Assembly (NCBI GenBank): GCA_002342665.1
Contig: DDQK01000007.1
Location: forward strand, 1 to 64,000
Source: Prevotella sp. UBA2444
Lineage (GTDB): Bacteria > Bacteroidota > Bacteroidia > Bacteroidales > Bacteroidaceae
DNA: 64,000 bases
Reading direction: 5' to 3'
The translations under genes were made by a program, and so were the position numbers. Below the pieces are notes generated by a model. It was not told the origin of the DNA. It did no database searches and was given only the letters and a program-made list of their open reading frames with translations. Shown here piece by piece: positions 6,798-16,323 of this stretch; within the stretch, counting starts at the first letter, position 1; each line of letters opens with the position of its first letter.

Positions 6798-8921
6798 ATG
6801 AAGAAAGTGCCCATGGTGATGCAGATGGAAGCCGTGGAGTGTGGTGCCGCCTCGCTCTCGATGATCCTTGCCTACTACGGCAAGTGGCTTCCCCTGGAGC
6901 AGGTGCGCGAGGCGTGCAGCGTGAGCCGCGACGGCAGTTCGATGAAGAACATCCTCTTGGCAGCCAAGACGTATGGCCTGGAGCCCAGTGCCTACAAGGT
7001 AAGTGCCGAAAACCTGGCAGGCATGGAGCCCGCCATCATCCACTGGAACTTTGAGCACTTCGTCGTCTTCAAGGGCATGCGGAAAGGCAAGGCCTGTCTC
7101 AACGACCCCGGCCTCGGACCGGTAGAGATACCGATGGATGAGTTCCGGCGCTCGTTCACGGGTGTCGCCATGACCTTCGAGCTGACCGACCGTTTCCAGC
7201 CCTCGGGCCGCCCCGCGAGCATCTTCTCCTACATCAGGAGAAACCTGAACGGAGCCAATGAAGCCTTCTGGCTGACTTTTATCTTCACCCTGCTGCTGGC
7301 AGTGGTCACCCTCACCCTACCCCTGCTCACCCGGGTGTTCTTCGACGAGATACTCTCGGGGCGCAATGCGCAGTGGGCCACCGTCTTCTTCTGCCTGATG
7401 GGCACGCTGGCCCTGTTCAACTTCATCGTGACGCTCTGGAATCAGCGCTATTCCAAGCGCATAGCCGGACAACTGGCGCTACGGGGCAACATCAGCTATC
7501 TGCGCCACCTGCTGCGACTGCCCATGAACTTCTTCGCCATGCGCTACGTGGGCGACCTGCAGCAGCGTCAGCGGCTCAATGAGACCATCACCCACTCGCT
7601 CGTCGAGGTGCTGGCACCGCAGGCTATCAACGTGATGCTGCTGGTGCTGTACTTCATATTGATGCTGTCGTACAATTACATGCTGACGATGATTGGTGTC
7701 GCGGCAGCCCTCGTCAACCTCGCCGTCGTACACCACTATGCCGGCCAGCGCCTGAATATGGTCAGAAGTACACAGCAGAGCATGGGTAAATACTATTCCG
7801 CCACGGTCAGTTGCCTGGAGAACATCGAGAGCATCAAGGCCGCAGGCGCCGAGGAAGGGTTCTTCCAATACTGGAGCGGGCTGTGGACCAGAATGTTCAA
7901 CAAACAGCGCGAGATGCATGTTCAGCAGAGCCAGATGAGCCTGCTGCCGACGCTGACGTCGAACCTGCTGACGATGGCGGTTCTGTTGGTGGGAGCGTGG
8001 TATATCCTGCAAGGCGACCTATCCGTCGGTATGCTCATGGCCTTCCAAGGCTTCATGACCGCCTTCATGGCTCCCGTGGAGAAAATTGTGAATGCCGGAC
8101 AGCAGTTGCTGGAGATGCGCTCCCAGATAGAGCGCGTGGACGACGTGATGAGGTATCCCGAAGACCGGCATGCCGACGGTGAGCATTCGGAGGCCGGCAA
8201 GTTGCTGGGTGAACTGGAGCTGCGCGACGTCACCTTCGGCTACAACCGGACGATGCCCCCCCTGATTGAGCATTTCAACCTGCACCTCAGGGCTGGCGAG
8301 TCGGTGGCTTTCGTGGGCAGCAGCGGCTGTGGCAAATCGACCCTGGCCAAGCTGATATCCGGGCTCTACAAGCCCTGGAGTGGCGAGATACTCTTCGACG
8401 GGCGTCCCATCGAGAGCATCTCCAGCGATGAGCTGACCAACTCCATCGCCGTCGTCGACCAGAACATCGTGCTCTTCGACGACACGCTGTCGCAGAACAT
8501 CCGCATGTGGGACCAGAGCATCGAGGATTTCGCCATCCTCATGGCATGCAGCGACGCACAGGTACACAACGACATCATGAACCGTCCCGAGGGCTTGGCT
8601 ACCAAGGTGGTGCGGGGCGGAAAGAACTTCAGCGGAGGCCAGTGCCAGCGCTTCGAGATAGCCACGGCCCTGGCCCGCGAGCCCATGATCCTGATCATGG
8701 ACGAGGCCACCTCGGCATTAGACCCTACCACGGAAGACTTGGTAATGAAGCACATCCGCGAGATGGGTATCACGCAAATCGTGGTAGCACACCGTCTGTC
8801 GACCATCCGCGACTGCGACCAGATCATCGTCATGGATGCCGGGCACGTCGTCCAACGTGGCACCCACGAACAGCTGATGCAGCAGGACGGCCTGTACCGA
8901 CAGCTCATGGAAAACAGATAA
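6798..8921 (+). CDS. Peptidase C39-containing ABC exporter (NHLM ABC1 type)
   Basis: The protein has 707 residues in the usual order. The C39 cysteine protease is at about 1-130, with C15 (EAVECGAAS), H87 (WNFEHFVVF) and D103 (LNDPG) all present. The exporter membrane domain follows (about 150-440). The ATPase has Walker A GSSGCGKST, signature FSGGQCQRFE and Walker B ILIMDEATSALD. Such proteins cut the leader after GG and export the core. The peptide at 5723 is the obvious substrate, and no other double-glycine peptide lies nearby. It is part of the 5723-13429 operon. Catalytic completeness makes an active peptidase likely. Confidence 0.92.
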   Translation: MKKVPMVMQMEAVECGAASLSMILAYYGKWLPLEQVREACSVSRDGSSMKNILLAAKTYGLEPSAYKVSAENLAGMEPAIIHWNFEHFVVFKGMRKGKACLNDPGLGPVEIPMDEFRRSFTGVAMTFELTDRFQPSGRPASIFSYIRRNLNGANEAFWLTFIFTLLLAVVTLTLPLLTRVFFDEILSGRNAQWATVFFCLMGTLALFNFIVTLWNQRYSKRIAGQLALRGNISYLRHLLRLPMNFFAMRYVGDLQQRQRLNETITHSLVEVLAPQAINVMLLVLYFILMLSYNYMLTMIGVAAALVNLAVVHHYAGQRLNMVRSTQQSMGKYYSATVSCLENIESIKAAGAEEGFFQYWSGLWTRMFNKQREMHVQQSQMSLLPTLTSNLLTMAVLLVGAWYILQGDLSVGMLMAFQGFMTAFMAPVEKIVNAGQQLLEMRSQIERVDDVMRYPEDRHADGEHSEAGKLLGELELRDVTFGYNRTMPPLIEHFNLHLRAGESVAFVGSSGCGKSTLAKLISGLYKPWSGEILFDGRPIESISSDELTNSIAVVDQNIVLFDDTLSQNIRMWDQSIEDFAILMACSDAQVHNDIMNRPEGLATKVVRGGKNFSGGQCQRFEIATALAREPMILIMDEATSALDPTTEDLVMKHIREMGITQIVVAHRLSTIRDCDQIIVMDAGHVVQRGTHEQLMQQDGLYRQLMENR

Positions 8922-8941
8922 GGAAGGAGAAGAAACAGAAG

Positions 8942-11107
8942 ATGAGCATATTTTCCAGTCAGATAGAACAGCGCAGGAAGCTGGATGCCTCGACCCTCTC
9001 GCGTGAGATCAAGGAAGGTGCAGCACGCATGGGGCTACACTATGACGGTGCTATTCCCCAGACTGACAACCTGGCCATCCGCCAGGTGCTGGAAGCGTTG
9101 AAGATTGTCGATTACGAACTGGAGCCCGACGATGTGTTGCCCTTGGAGCAGCAGTTGCACAACATCCTCCAGGCACATGGCATCATGACGCGCCGGTTGA
9201 GTCTCACCGACGGATGGTGGCGAGAGGCCTCCGGACCAATGCTGGGCCGAACGCGGAGCGGTAGGCTGGTAGCGCTGCTGCCCAAATGGACAGGCCGCAG
9301 CTATCGCTTCACCGACGAGGAAGGCACCCCGCGGGAGGTGACTCGACGGAAGATGAAGGAGGTGCTGATGCCAGAGGCATACAGCTTCACCAAAGCCCTG
9401 CCCCTGCAGCGAATGACCAAGCGCCAGCTCATTACCTTCATATTGTCATCAACCGACACCTACAGTATGCTCTACATGGGATTTGCCGCACTGATCGTAG
9501 TGCTCCTGGGTATGTTTGTGCCTATGGCGAACAAGATGGTGTTCGAAACGGTGATACCCGCCGGTATCGCCACCGACCTGGCTCCTATCGCCGGACTGTT
9601 GATAGGAGCGGCTGTTGCCATCATGCTGACGACCTATATCCGCAACCTGTATATCATCCGTGTTGAGAACATCGTGGAGATGAACCTGCACAACGCCGTC
9701 ATGGCGCGACTCTTCCTGCTGCCCCCGAAATTCTTCCACACACACAGCAGCGGCGAGCTGACCTCCAAGCTGAACAACCTCAGCGGGCTGTGCCAGCAGA
9801 TCAACGAGGCGATTGTCGGCGCACTGTTGAGCGGCGCGCTCTCTGTGGTCTATTTCATCCAGGTGGGCATCTACGGCGGACCTCTCCTGATACCCGCAAT
9901 GGCACTGTTTGCCCTGCAGGCGCTGATACTGGTGCTCTACTTCCGCAAGGCCACCCATGTTCAGCAGCTCTACATCGGCAAGAACGATGCCCTCAGCGGT
10001 ATGGAGTGCAACCTGTTTGCAGGCATACAGAAGGTCAAGCTCACTGGTTCAGAGACACGCGCCTTCACCCAGTGGCTCAACCGGTACACCCATGCAGCCA
10101 GGATCATCTACAACCCACGGTTTGCCATACGCCTGTATCCCTCACTGCTGGCTCTGATGAACGTAGTCACCCTGCTCGTCATCTACATATTTACCCTGCA
10201 CGCCTCCATCAAGACCAGCGACTTCATTGCCTTCACCTCTGCCTTTGGCATGCTGACAGCAGCACTCACCGGGCTCACGGAGCAAATCCCCCAGATGACC
10301 AAGATAGAACCGCAGCTGGAGAGTATCATGGACATCGTCGAGGCCGTACCAGAGGTATCAGGCTCACATACCACAATCAAAGCCCTGTCGGGCAGTATCG
10401 AAGTCAAGCATCTGTCATTCCGCTATCAGGACGACATGCCGCTGGTCATCGACGACCTCTCGCTCAGCATCAAGGCAGGCGAATACGTGGGCATCGTGGG
10501 CATCTCCGGATGTGGGAAGTCCACCCTGCTGCGCCTGTTGCTGGGCTTTGAAAAGCCCCAGCGCGGCAATATATACTACGACCACTACGACTTGGAGAAG
10601 GTTGACAAGAAACAGCTCCGCCAACGGATAGGGACATGCCTGCAGAACGGTAGCCTCTTCACGGGTGACATCTTCCACAACATCACCATCACCGCCCCCT
10701 GGGCCACCCACAACGATGCCTGGGAGGCACTGCGGCTGGCGTACATGTACGACGAAGTGAATGCCCTGCCCATGGGCCTGCACACCGTGATCACCGAGGG
10801 TGGCGGCGGATTCTCAGGCGGCCAGAAGCAGCGCCTGCTCATCGCCCGCGCCTTGATAGGACGTCCCAACATTCTCTTCTTCGACGAGGCCACCTCAGCG
10901 CTCGACAACATCAGCCAGAGGCAAGTGAGCGAAAACCTCGACCAGCTGCACTGCACGCGCCTGGTCATCGCCCACCGTCTGAGCACCATCCGCCACTGCG
11001 ACCGTATCATCGTGCTCGACAAGGGAAAGATAGCCGAGGAAGGCACCTTCGAGGAACTGATGGCGCGCAAGGGCTTGTTCTACGAAATGAGTCTGCGACA
11101 ACTTTAG
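8942..11107 (+). CDS. Second ABC exporter (NHLM ABC2 type), no active C39
   Basis: I start at ATG 8942, after the purine-rich AAGGAAGGAG, since the frame upstream overlaps the previous gene. The 721-residue protein has an N-terminal region of about 160 residues (residues 1-160, without the C39 Cys-His pair), membrane helices (about 175-430) and a complete ATPase with GISGCGKST, FSGGQKQR and FDEATSALD. This combination follows the NHLM ABC2 pattern, in which the second exporter probably forms a heterodimer with ABC1. The N-terminal part may help to bind substrate (inference). Confidence 0.88.
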   Translation: MSIFSSQIEQRRKLDASTLSREIKEGAARMGLHYDGAIPQTDNLAIRQVLEALKIVDYELEPDDVLPLEQQLHNILQAHGIMTRRLSLTDGWWREASGPMLGRTRSGRLVALLPKWTGRSYRFTDEEGTPREVTRRKMKEVLMPEAYSFTKALPLQRMTKRQLITFILSSTDTYSMLYMGFAALIVVLLGMFVPMANKMVFETVIPAGIATDLAPIAGLLIGAAVAIMLTTYIRNLYIIRVENIVEMNLHNAVMARLFLLPPKFFHTHSSGELTSKLNNLSGLCQQINEAIVGALLSGALSVVYFIQVGIYGGPLLIPAMALFALQALILVLYFRKATHVQQLYIGKNDALSGMECNLFAGIQKVKLTGSETRAFTQWLNRYTHAARIIYNPRFAIRLYPSLLALMNVVTLLVIYIFTLHASIKTSDFIAFTSAFGMLTAALTGLTEQIPQMTKIEPQLESIMDIVEAVPEVSGSHTTIKALSGSIEVKHLSFRYQDDMPLVIDDLSLSIKAGEYVGIVGISGCGKSTLLRLLLGFEKPQRGNIYYDHYDLEKVDKKQLRQRIGTCLQNGSLFTGDIFHNITITAPWATHNDAWEALRLAYMYDEVNALPMGLHTVITEGGGGFSGGQKQRLLIARALIGRPNILFFDEATSALDNISQRQVSENLDQLHCTRLVIAHRLSTIRHCDRIIVLDKGKIAEEGTFEELMARKGLFYEMSLRQL

Positions 11108-11109
11108 TT

Positions 11110-11137
11110 AGTGAATAGTGAATAGTGAATAGTGAAT
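11110..11137. repeat. Four copies of a 7-bp repeat
   Basis: AGTGAAT occurs four times in a row between ABC2 and the adaptor gene. The ATG at 11136 arises inside the repeat, so the next ATG (11148) is the better start. The same heptamer recurs, on the other strand, at 30116-30143. Confidence 0.9.
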
Positions 11138-11147
11138 GGTACAAGCT

Positions 11148-11981
11148 ATGAACAGGATATGGATATTATCAAGTGTGCTACTGCTGACAGCCTGCCAGCA
11201 ACAGGGCAAGCCTGGTGACTCACCCGAAGCCAGGGACACCACAGTCATCGCCGAGGTTCACAAGGGGTCAGACCCTCGTGAGCCTGCCCAGCCATCCGAC
11301 TTCCAGACCATGGGCAAGGTAGTGGCTGCACGCTATGCCGACGTAAAGTTTGAGACCACCCTGCCAGTGGTGCGCGTCACGGTACGCAATGGCGACCGAG
11401 TGCGCATGGGGCAGCTTCTGGCCGAGCAGGAAGCCTACAAGCAGGCCAATGCCGTAGAGCAGCATCAGCGCGAGATAGAACGAGCCCACCTCCAAATGCA
11501 GGAAGTCATCATCTCACAGGGTTACGACCCCGAGCAGATGGACCGCGTGCCACAGCGTGTGCGACACATTGCTGAAGTCAAGAGTGGCCTGCTGATAGCT
11601 CAGAACCAACTGGCGGCAGCGCGCAACGAGTTGAAGACCACCCGTGTGACAGCTCCCTTCGACGGCATCGTGGCCAATGTCACGGCACGAGCCGGCCAGT
11701 TGGCTCAGACAGGGGATGTGGTGTGCCGCATCATCTCGCCGCAGCAAATGGATGTGGAGTTCCGGGTGATGGAAACCGACCTCGGCCGGTTCCCCATAGG
11801 CACAGCCATCAGCGTGGTGCCCGTAGCCGACGAGCATACTGCCTATGATGCCAAGGTGACAGAGGTAAATCCTGTGGTCGACGAGCAAGGCACCGTCATG
11901 CTCCGAGCCCGTGTGTCTGCCCACAACACCCTCTTCGATGGCATGCACGTGTCAGTAAACCTAAAAACGCCCCAGCCATGA
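11148..11981 (+). CDS. Periplasmic adaptor lipoprotein (RND/HlyD-like)
   Basis: The 277-residue protein begins MNRIWILSSVLLLTAC, with a lipobox (LLTAC) that would anchor it as a lipoprotein. After it come the beta-barrel/lipoyl half motifs (VVAARYADVKFETTLPVVRV), an alpha-hairpin (about 95-160, rich in Q and E) and a second lipoyl half (TRVTAPFDGIVANVTARAGQ). It is a membrane-fusion protein that joins inner-membrane exporters to a TolC-type channel. A start 12 bases upstream is possible but lies in the repeat. It overlaps the TolC gene by four bases. Confidence 0.88.
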   Translation: MNRIWILSSVLLLTACQQQGKPGDSPEARDTTVIAEVHKGSDPREPAQPSDFQTMGKVVAARYADVKFETTLPVVRVTVRNGDRVRMGQLLAEQEAYKQANAVEQHQREIERAHLQMQEVIISQGYDPEQMDRVPQRVRHIAEVKSGLLIAQNQLAAARNELKTTRVTAPFDGIVANVTARAGQLAQTGDVVCRIISPQQMDVEFRVMETDLGRFPIGTAISVVPVADEHTAYDAKVTEVNPVVDEQGTVMLRARVSAHNTLFDGMHVSVNLKTPQP

Positions 11982-13429
11982 GACACTTCGCCACTGCCCT
12001 GATGCTCTGCGCCACCATCACAGCTACGGCCCAGACTACGGTTCGCCTCGACCTGGAGCGCACCGTCGAGCTGGCTACCGACAGCAGTCTCACGGCCGAC
12101 CGCTATCGCAGCGTCTTCCATGAGGCACACTACGCCTGGCTTTCGTGGATGGCCAGTCGCAAGCTGCAGGTGGAGCTGAGCACCACGCCGCTGCAATTCG
12201 AGCAAGTCATGACCCAGCGCTACATCAGCGACACCGACAACGACGAGTATCGCCAGCAGAAGCGACTGCTCTCCAGCGCCAATCTGCAGGCCCAACAGGC
12301 GATGGAACCATGGGGCGGCTCCTTCTATGCCTCGACGGGACTGGCCTACCTCGGCAACTACGGCGACTTTACCCAGCATCAGTTTGCCGTCACCCCAGTC
12401 CGCGTGGGCTATCGCCAGGAACTGCTGGGGTACAATCCTTACCGCTGGAACCGTCAGACAGAACCCATGCGACTCACGGTTGCCCAGCAGCAGATGAACT
12501 ATTCGGTGGAACAGACGGCCGCCGAGGCTGTCAAGCGGTTCTTCCTCCTGGCTGTGACACAGGAGCAGCTGAAGATGGCTCAGGAGCAGATACAGTCGTG
12601 CGACACCATCCTCGCCATCGGCAACCGCCGCTTCCGCATAGCGTCCATCTCGAAAGCCGAACTCGACATTCTGACGCTGCAACGCTCGCTCGCCGCCACC
12701 ACCCTGAAGGGTGCTCAACTGAACCATCAGCAGGCTGTCAGAAGTCTGGCCGTCTGGCTGGGTATGGACGAGTACACCCGTCTGGAACTGATTATACCCA
12801 CTGTATTGCCCCGCTTGAATGTCATTCTTGCCGATGCCATAACACAAGCCTCACGCAACAATCCCAACTATCTGTCCATGCAACTCAAGGAGTTGGAAGC
12901 CCAACGCGATGCCGAACAGTTGAAACGCAAGAAGGGACTCAATGCCAGCATCGATGCATCAATCGGTCTCAACCAGGTGTCAGAACGCTTCGATCATGCC
13001 TTTCGCCGTCCACTGGTGCAGAATCAGGTGATGGTAAACCTCACCGTGCCTATCAGCGACCACGGCAAGCAGCGTAATGCCTGGCTTGCGGCACAGAGCA
13101 AGGCCGAGACGGCATCCCGTCAGCGTGAGGAACAGCGACGCGACACCGAGCTGGATGTCACGCAGACCGTGGCAGAGGTTAACCAGCGCCAGTCGATGGT
13201 CAGCGATGCCCACCGCTCACTACAGATTGCAGAGGATGCCTATACTGCCATGCTACAACGTTTCATCAGAGGTCAGGCCAACGTCAATGACCTGTCGCTG
13301 GCTCAGCAGTATTGGCAGACGGCACGAATCAATCAGGTTACGGCATTGCAGGATTTCTGGAACAGCTATTTCCATCTGCGTCTGCTCACGCTCTACGACT
13401 ATCTGAAGCGTGAACCCATACGCCACTGA
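11978..13429 (+). CDS. TolC-family outer-membrane efflux protein
   Basis: The 483-residue protein has a signal peptide (about 1-18, ATITATAQ). Long helices rich in Q, A and R fill the two repeats typical of TolC (about residues 20-240 and 250-475), including LNHQQAVRSLAVWLGM. It forms a trimeric channel across the outer membrane. It overlaps the adaptor gene by ATGA. With the ABC exporters and the HlyD protein it completes a tripartite route out of the cell. The hairpin at 13481-13508 is the likely end of the operon. Confidence 0.88.
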   Translation: MRHFATALMLCATITATAQTTVRLDLERTVELATDSSLTADRYRSVFHEAHYAWLSWMASRKLQVELSTTPLQFEQVMTQRYISDTDNDEYRQQKRLLSSANLQAQQAMEPWGGSFYASTGLAYLGNYGDFTQHQFAVTPVRVGYRQELLGYNPYRWNRQTEPMRLTVAQQQMNYSVEQTAAEAVKRFFLLAVTQEQLKMAQEQIQSCDTILAIGNRRFRIASISKAELDILTLQRSLAATTLKGAQLNHQQAVRSLAVWLGMDEYTRLELIIPTVLPRLNVILADAITQASRNNPNYLSMQLKELEAQRDAEQLKRKKGLNASIDASIGLNQVSERFDHAFRRPLVQNQVMVNLTVPISDHGKQRNAWLAAQSKAETASRQREEQRRDTELDVTQTVAEVNQRQSMVSDAHRSLQIAEDAYTAMLQRFIRGQANVNDLSLAQQYWQTARINQVTALQDFWNSYFHLRLLTLYDYLKREPIRH

Positions 13430-13430
13430 T

Positions 13431-13526
13431 CTGCTCGCTTATTCGTACCTCTGACCTACGGTATTAGGTACTCCCGCACGAGAAAAGCCAAATAAAATTT
13501 GGTTTTCTGCTCGCTTATTCGTACCT
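13431..13526. repeat. 20-bp direct repeat in promoter region
   Basis: CTGCTCGCTTATTCGTACCT occurs at 13431-13450 and again, identical, at 13507-13526. The second copy carries the working TACCTTTG box; the first has the weaker TACCTCTG. Confidence 0.85.
13481..13508 (+). terminator. Hairpin ending the export operon
   Basis: AGAAAAGCCAAAT, AAA, ATTTGGTTTTCT forms a 12-bp stem with one bulged G. There is no T-run, so it could be a weak terminator or an RNA end. It overlaps the -33 box of the xylanase promoter. Confidence 0.5.
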
Positions 13527-13529
13527 TTG
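13498..13529 (+). promoter_or_regulatory. Promoter of the xylanase
   Basis: TTTG (13498-13501), 20 bases, TACCTTTG (13522-13529). The start codon at 13555 follows 25 bases later. Confidence 0.7.
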
Positions 13530-13554
13530 CAGCCAGTAATTCTAAAATACACTG

Positions 13555-15408
13555 ATGATGAAACAACTAATCTTATTATTGACGGCGGCCTGTCTCTCGA
13601 CATCGGCAGCTGCACAGGAGAATTATGAACTGGGCAAACCCGGTGACGACAACTACCGTTATCTGGACGAGTACAAGGCTCTGAAGACGTACATCGACTA
13701 CGAGAAGTATCCTAACTTCAAGCTGGGGGGCGGTACGACGGTCAATGAATACCTCAGCAAAACCGTTTACCGCAACATGATCAACAGCAACTTCACCGAG
13801 ACCGTGGCCGGCAACGCGATGAAGATGGCCAGCTGCGTGGACGGCAACGGCAACATGAACTTCTCAACGGTTAAGAAATACGTGAAGGCAGCCACCGATG
13901 CCGGTCTCAACGTCTATGGCCACACCCTGGCCTGGCACTCGCAGCAAGCTAACGGCTGGCTGCTGAAGCTGCTGGCCGACAGACCCGACCCCACGGCCGA
14001 AGTGGAGTTTGCCGAGATAGCCAGCAAAGACTTCCGCAAGCAGCAGAACATCGGATGGCACTCCGACGAGGCGCAATACGGCTACTCGGTAAAGTATGAT
14101 AAAAACGACGGACTGATCGTGCACTGCTCAAAGAAGAACACCAACTCTTGGGACGTGCAGTTCCTGGCTATGGAGAACATCGCCCTCGAGGTGGGCAAGA
14201 CCTACAAGATGACGATGACCGTCAAAGGCTCTACGGCAGGCAACCTGCACAGCAAGCTGGGCGACTGGAATAACGGGCAGTACCCCAACATCCCCTTCAC
14301 AACCGAGTGGAAGGACGTGGAGGTGAGTTACAAGGCCATCGTGGCCAACAACTTCTTCATGCTCCAGTGCGGCGACTTCGTGGGTGACATCTATATCAAG
14401 AACATCAAGATAGAGGGCGACAAGCGCAAGAGCATACCCCTGACTGCCGAGGAGCGCCACGACACGCTGGTATGGGCTATGGACAAGTGGATCAAGGGCA
14501 TGATGGAAGCCTGCGAGGGCAAGGTGAGGGCCTGGGACCTGGTAAACGAGGCCATCTCGGGCGGTGGCAACGACGGGCAGGGCAACTACGAGCTGCAGCA
14601 CTCCGAGGGCTACAAGAGCGGCACGTGGGACGTGGGCGGCTCAGCCTTCTACTGGCAGGACTACATGGGCGACCTGGAGTACGTGCGCCAGGCCTGCCGG
14701 CTGGCTCGCAAGTACGGTCCAGAGGACGTGAAGCTCTTCATCAACGACTACAACCTGGAGTCGGACTGGGACAACAACAAGAAGGTGAGGAGCCTCGTAG
14801 GCTGGATCAAGAAATGGGAGGCCGACGGCGTGACCCGAATCGACGGCATCGGCACGCAGATGCACATCAGCTGCTTTGAGGATGACAATATCCTGAACAA
14901 CATCAAGAAGCACATCACGCAGATGTTCCAGATCATGGCGCAGTCGGGCAAACTGGTGCGCGTCAGCGAGATGGACATGGGCTACGTGCGCGGCTCCAAC
15001 CGCTGGGGCAGCGGGATCAAGACCAACCAGCTGACGGAGGCTGAGCACAAGAAGATGGCCGACTTCTACGAGTGGATCGTCAAGGAATACCTGCGCATCA
15101 TCCCGCCCGCACAGCAGTGGGGCATCTGCCAGTGGTGTACTACCGATGCACCTGACGGTGGCGGTTGGCGCGGCGGCGAGCCAGTGGGCATTTGGGACCA
15201 GAACCTCTATCGCAAGCATTCATACGCCGGATGGGTGCGCGCGCTCAACGGCGGGGAGCCTACTGCCGTCCAGAGCATCGCTGCCGATAAGGCGGTTGAC
15301 ACTTCGAAGGGTATCTTCACCCTCAGCGGCCTGCGCCTCTCTGCCACATCGCTCGACGAGTTGCCCTCAGGGCTCTACATCGTCGACGGCAAGAAGGTCG
15401 TCAAATAG
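13555..15408 (+). CDS. GH10 endo-1,4-beta-xylanase with inserted binding domain
   Basis: The 617-residue protein starts with a signal peptide (cut after about STSAAAQ, residue 21). The GH10 barrel begins at about 45 and contains GHTLAWHSQ. It is interrupted by about 140 residues (about 155-295) with a CBM4/9-like strand pattern, then resumes. The acid/base is E332 (WDLVNEAIS) and the nucleophile E472 (RVSEMDMGY). It ends in a sorting-type tail (GLYIVDGKKVVK). Such inserted-CBM xylanases are known in Prevotella and Bacteroides and act at the cell surface on xylan. The kinase cassette begins only 12 bases later, so co-transcription is plausible. Confidence 0.93.
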   Translation: MMKQLILLLTAACLSTSAAAQENYELGKPGDDNYRYLDEYKALKTYIDYEKYPNFKLGGGTTVNEYLSKTVYRNMINSNFTETVAGNAMKMASCVDGNGNMNFSTVKKYVKAATDAGLNVYGHTLAWHSQQANGWLLKLLADRPDPTAEVEFAEIASKDFRKQQNIGWHSDEAQYGYSVKYDKNDGLIVHCSKKNTNSWDVQFLAMENIALEVGKTYKMTMTVKGSTAGNLHSKLGDWNNGQYPNIPFTTEWKDVEVSYKAIVANNFFMLQCGDFVGDIYIKNIKIEGDKRKSIPLTAEERHDTLVWAMDKWIKGMMEACEGKVRAWDLVNEAISGGGNDGQGNYELQHSEGYKSGTWDVGGSAFYWQDYMGDLEYVRQACRLARKYGPEDVKLFINDYNLESDWDNNKKVRSLVGWIKKWEADGVTRIDGIGTQMHISCFEDDNILNNIKKHITQMFQIMAQSGKLVRVSEMDMGYVRGSNRWGSGIKTNQLTEAEHKKMADFYEWIVKEYLRIIPPAQQWGICQWCTTDAPDGGGWRGGEPVGIWDQNLYRKHSYAGWVRALNGGEPTAVQSIAADKAVDTSKGIFTLSGLRLSATSLDELPSGLYIVDGKKVVK

Positions 15409-15420
15409 TCACTCGACTAC

Positions 15421-16314
15421 GTGTCGAGAATACTCCAATCACAAACATCCTATAAGGTGCAAGAGACCAGATATTACAAGGTGGGCGGCCACGTGTTCAG
15501 CCTGAGTGCCGAGCCGGAGATATTCCTGCTGACGGCCAATTACGAGCCCTTCGCATGCCACGAAGAGGAGACGACTTTCCGTCTGAGTGTAGAGAACGGC
15601 GAGACACCGGCATACACCGAAGAACTGCGACAGGACGACTACGGACAGGAAATCATCTGCGGGCATACTGCAGAGGGTCTGACGGTGTTCGAGTTCTGTT
15701 GGCAGAAGCAGTCGGCAGGCTGTCTGGTCTGCACGTCAGACTACGCGTGCGGACGGCTCGTCACAACGGGCCGGCACACGAAGCTGGCCGTCGACAACGC
15801 GCTGATGGTATTCTACGCCTTGGCTACGGCCGACAAGTCGACGGTGCTGTTCCACGCAGCCATCGTGTCACATCATAACAAGGGCTATATGTTCCTTGGC
15901 CCAAGCGGCACGGGCAAGAGCACACATGCTAGGCTGTGGCTGAAGTACATCGGAGACACGGCACTGGTGAACGATGACAATCCGGTGGTGCGTATCGGCG
16001 ACGATGGGCAGGCCGTCGTGTATGGCTCGCCCTGGAGCGGCAAGACGCCCTGCTACCGCAACGTGAACTGTCCGCTGGGCGGTATCGTGCTGCTCCGTCA
16101 GGCCCCCTACAACAAGATCCGCCGGATGAATGGTATCGAGGCCTACTTAGCCTTGATGACGAGCATCAGCGGTAAGCGCTGGGACGAGAGCGTCGCCGAC
16201 GGCTTGCATCAGACGGAGAACCGCCTGGCCATGCAGGTACCTGTGTGGCATCTGGAGTGTCTGCCCGACGATGAGGCAGCGAGGCTGTGTGAATCGACAA
16301 TCGGCAAAGGATAA
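15421..16314 (+). CDS. HprK-like (HPr kinase C-terminal-type) protein
   Basis: The 297-residue protein starts with GTG at 15421, 12 bases after the xylanase stop. Residues about 140-290 carry the P-loop GPSGTGKSTHARLW (K166) and the following VNDDNPVVR, as in the kinase domain of HPr kinase/phosphorylase and its PEP-carboxykinase-like relatives. It lacks the N-terminal HprK domain. Relatives in lasso-peptide clusters phosphorylate the precursor peptide; here no target is visible. It lies in a tight cassette with an S24/S26 peptidase, a PqqD-like protein and an ABC exporter. Kinase activity is inferred. Confidence 0.72.
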   Translation: MSRILQSQTSYKVQETRYYKVGGHVFSLSAEPEIFLLTANYEPFACHEEETTFRLSVENGETPAYTEELRQDDYGQEIICGHTAEGLTVFEFCWQKQSAGCLVCTSDYACGRLVTTGRHTKLAVDNALMVFYALATADKSTVLFHAAIVSHHNKGYMFLGPSGTGKSTHARLWLKYIGDTALVNDDNPVVRIGDDGQAVVYGSPWSGKTPCYRNVNCPLGGIVLLRQAPYNKIRRMNGIEAYLALMTSISGKRWDESVADGLHQTENRLAMQVPVWHLECLPDDEAARLCESTIGKG

Positions 16315-16323
16315 TCGGAAATC

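Noticed and set aside
11843..12847. Long open frame on the minus strand (334 codons) opposite the adaptor and TolC genes
   Set aside because: It lies fully antisense to two clear genes and its protein shows no motif; it is an effect of codon bias.
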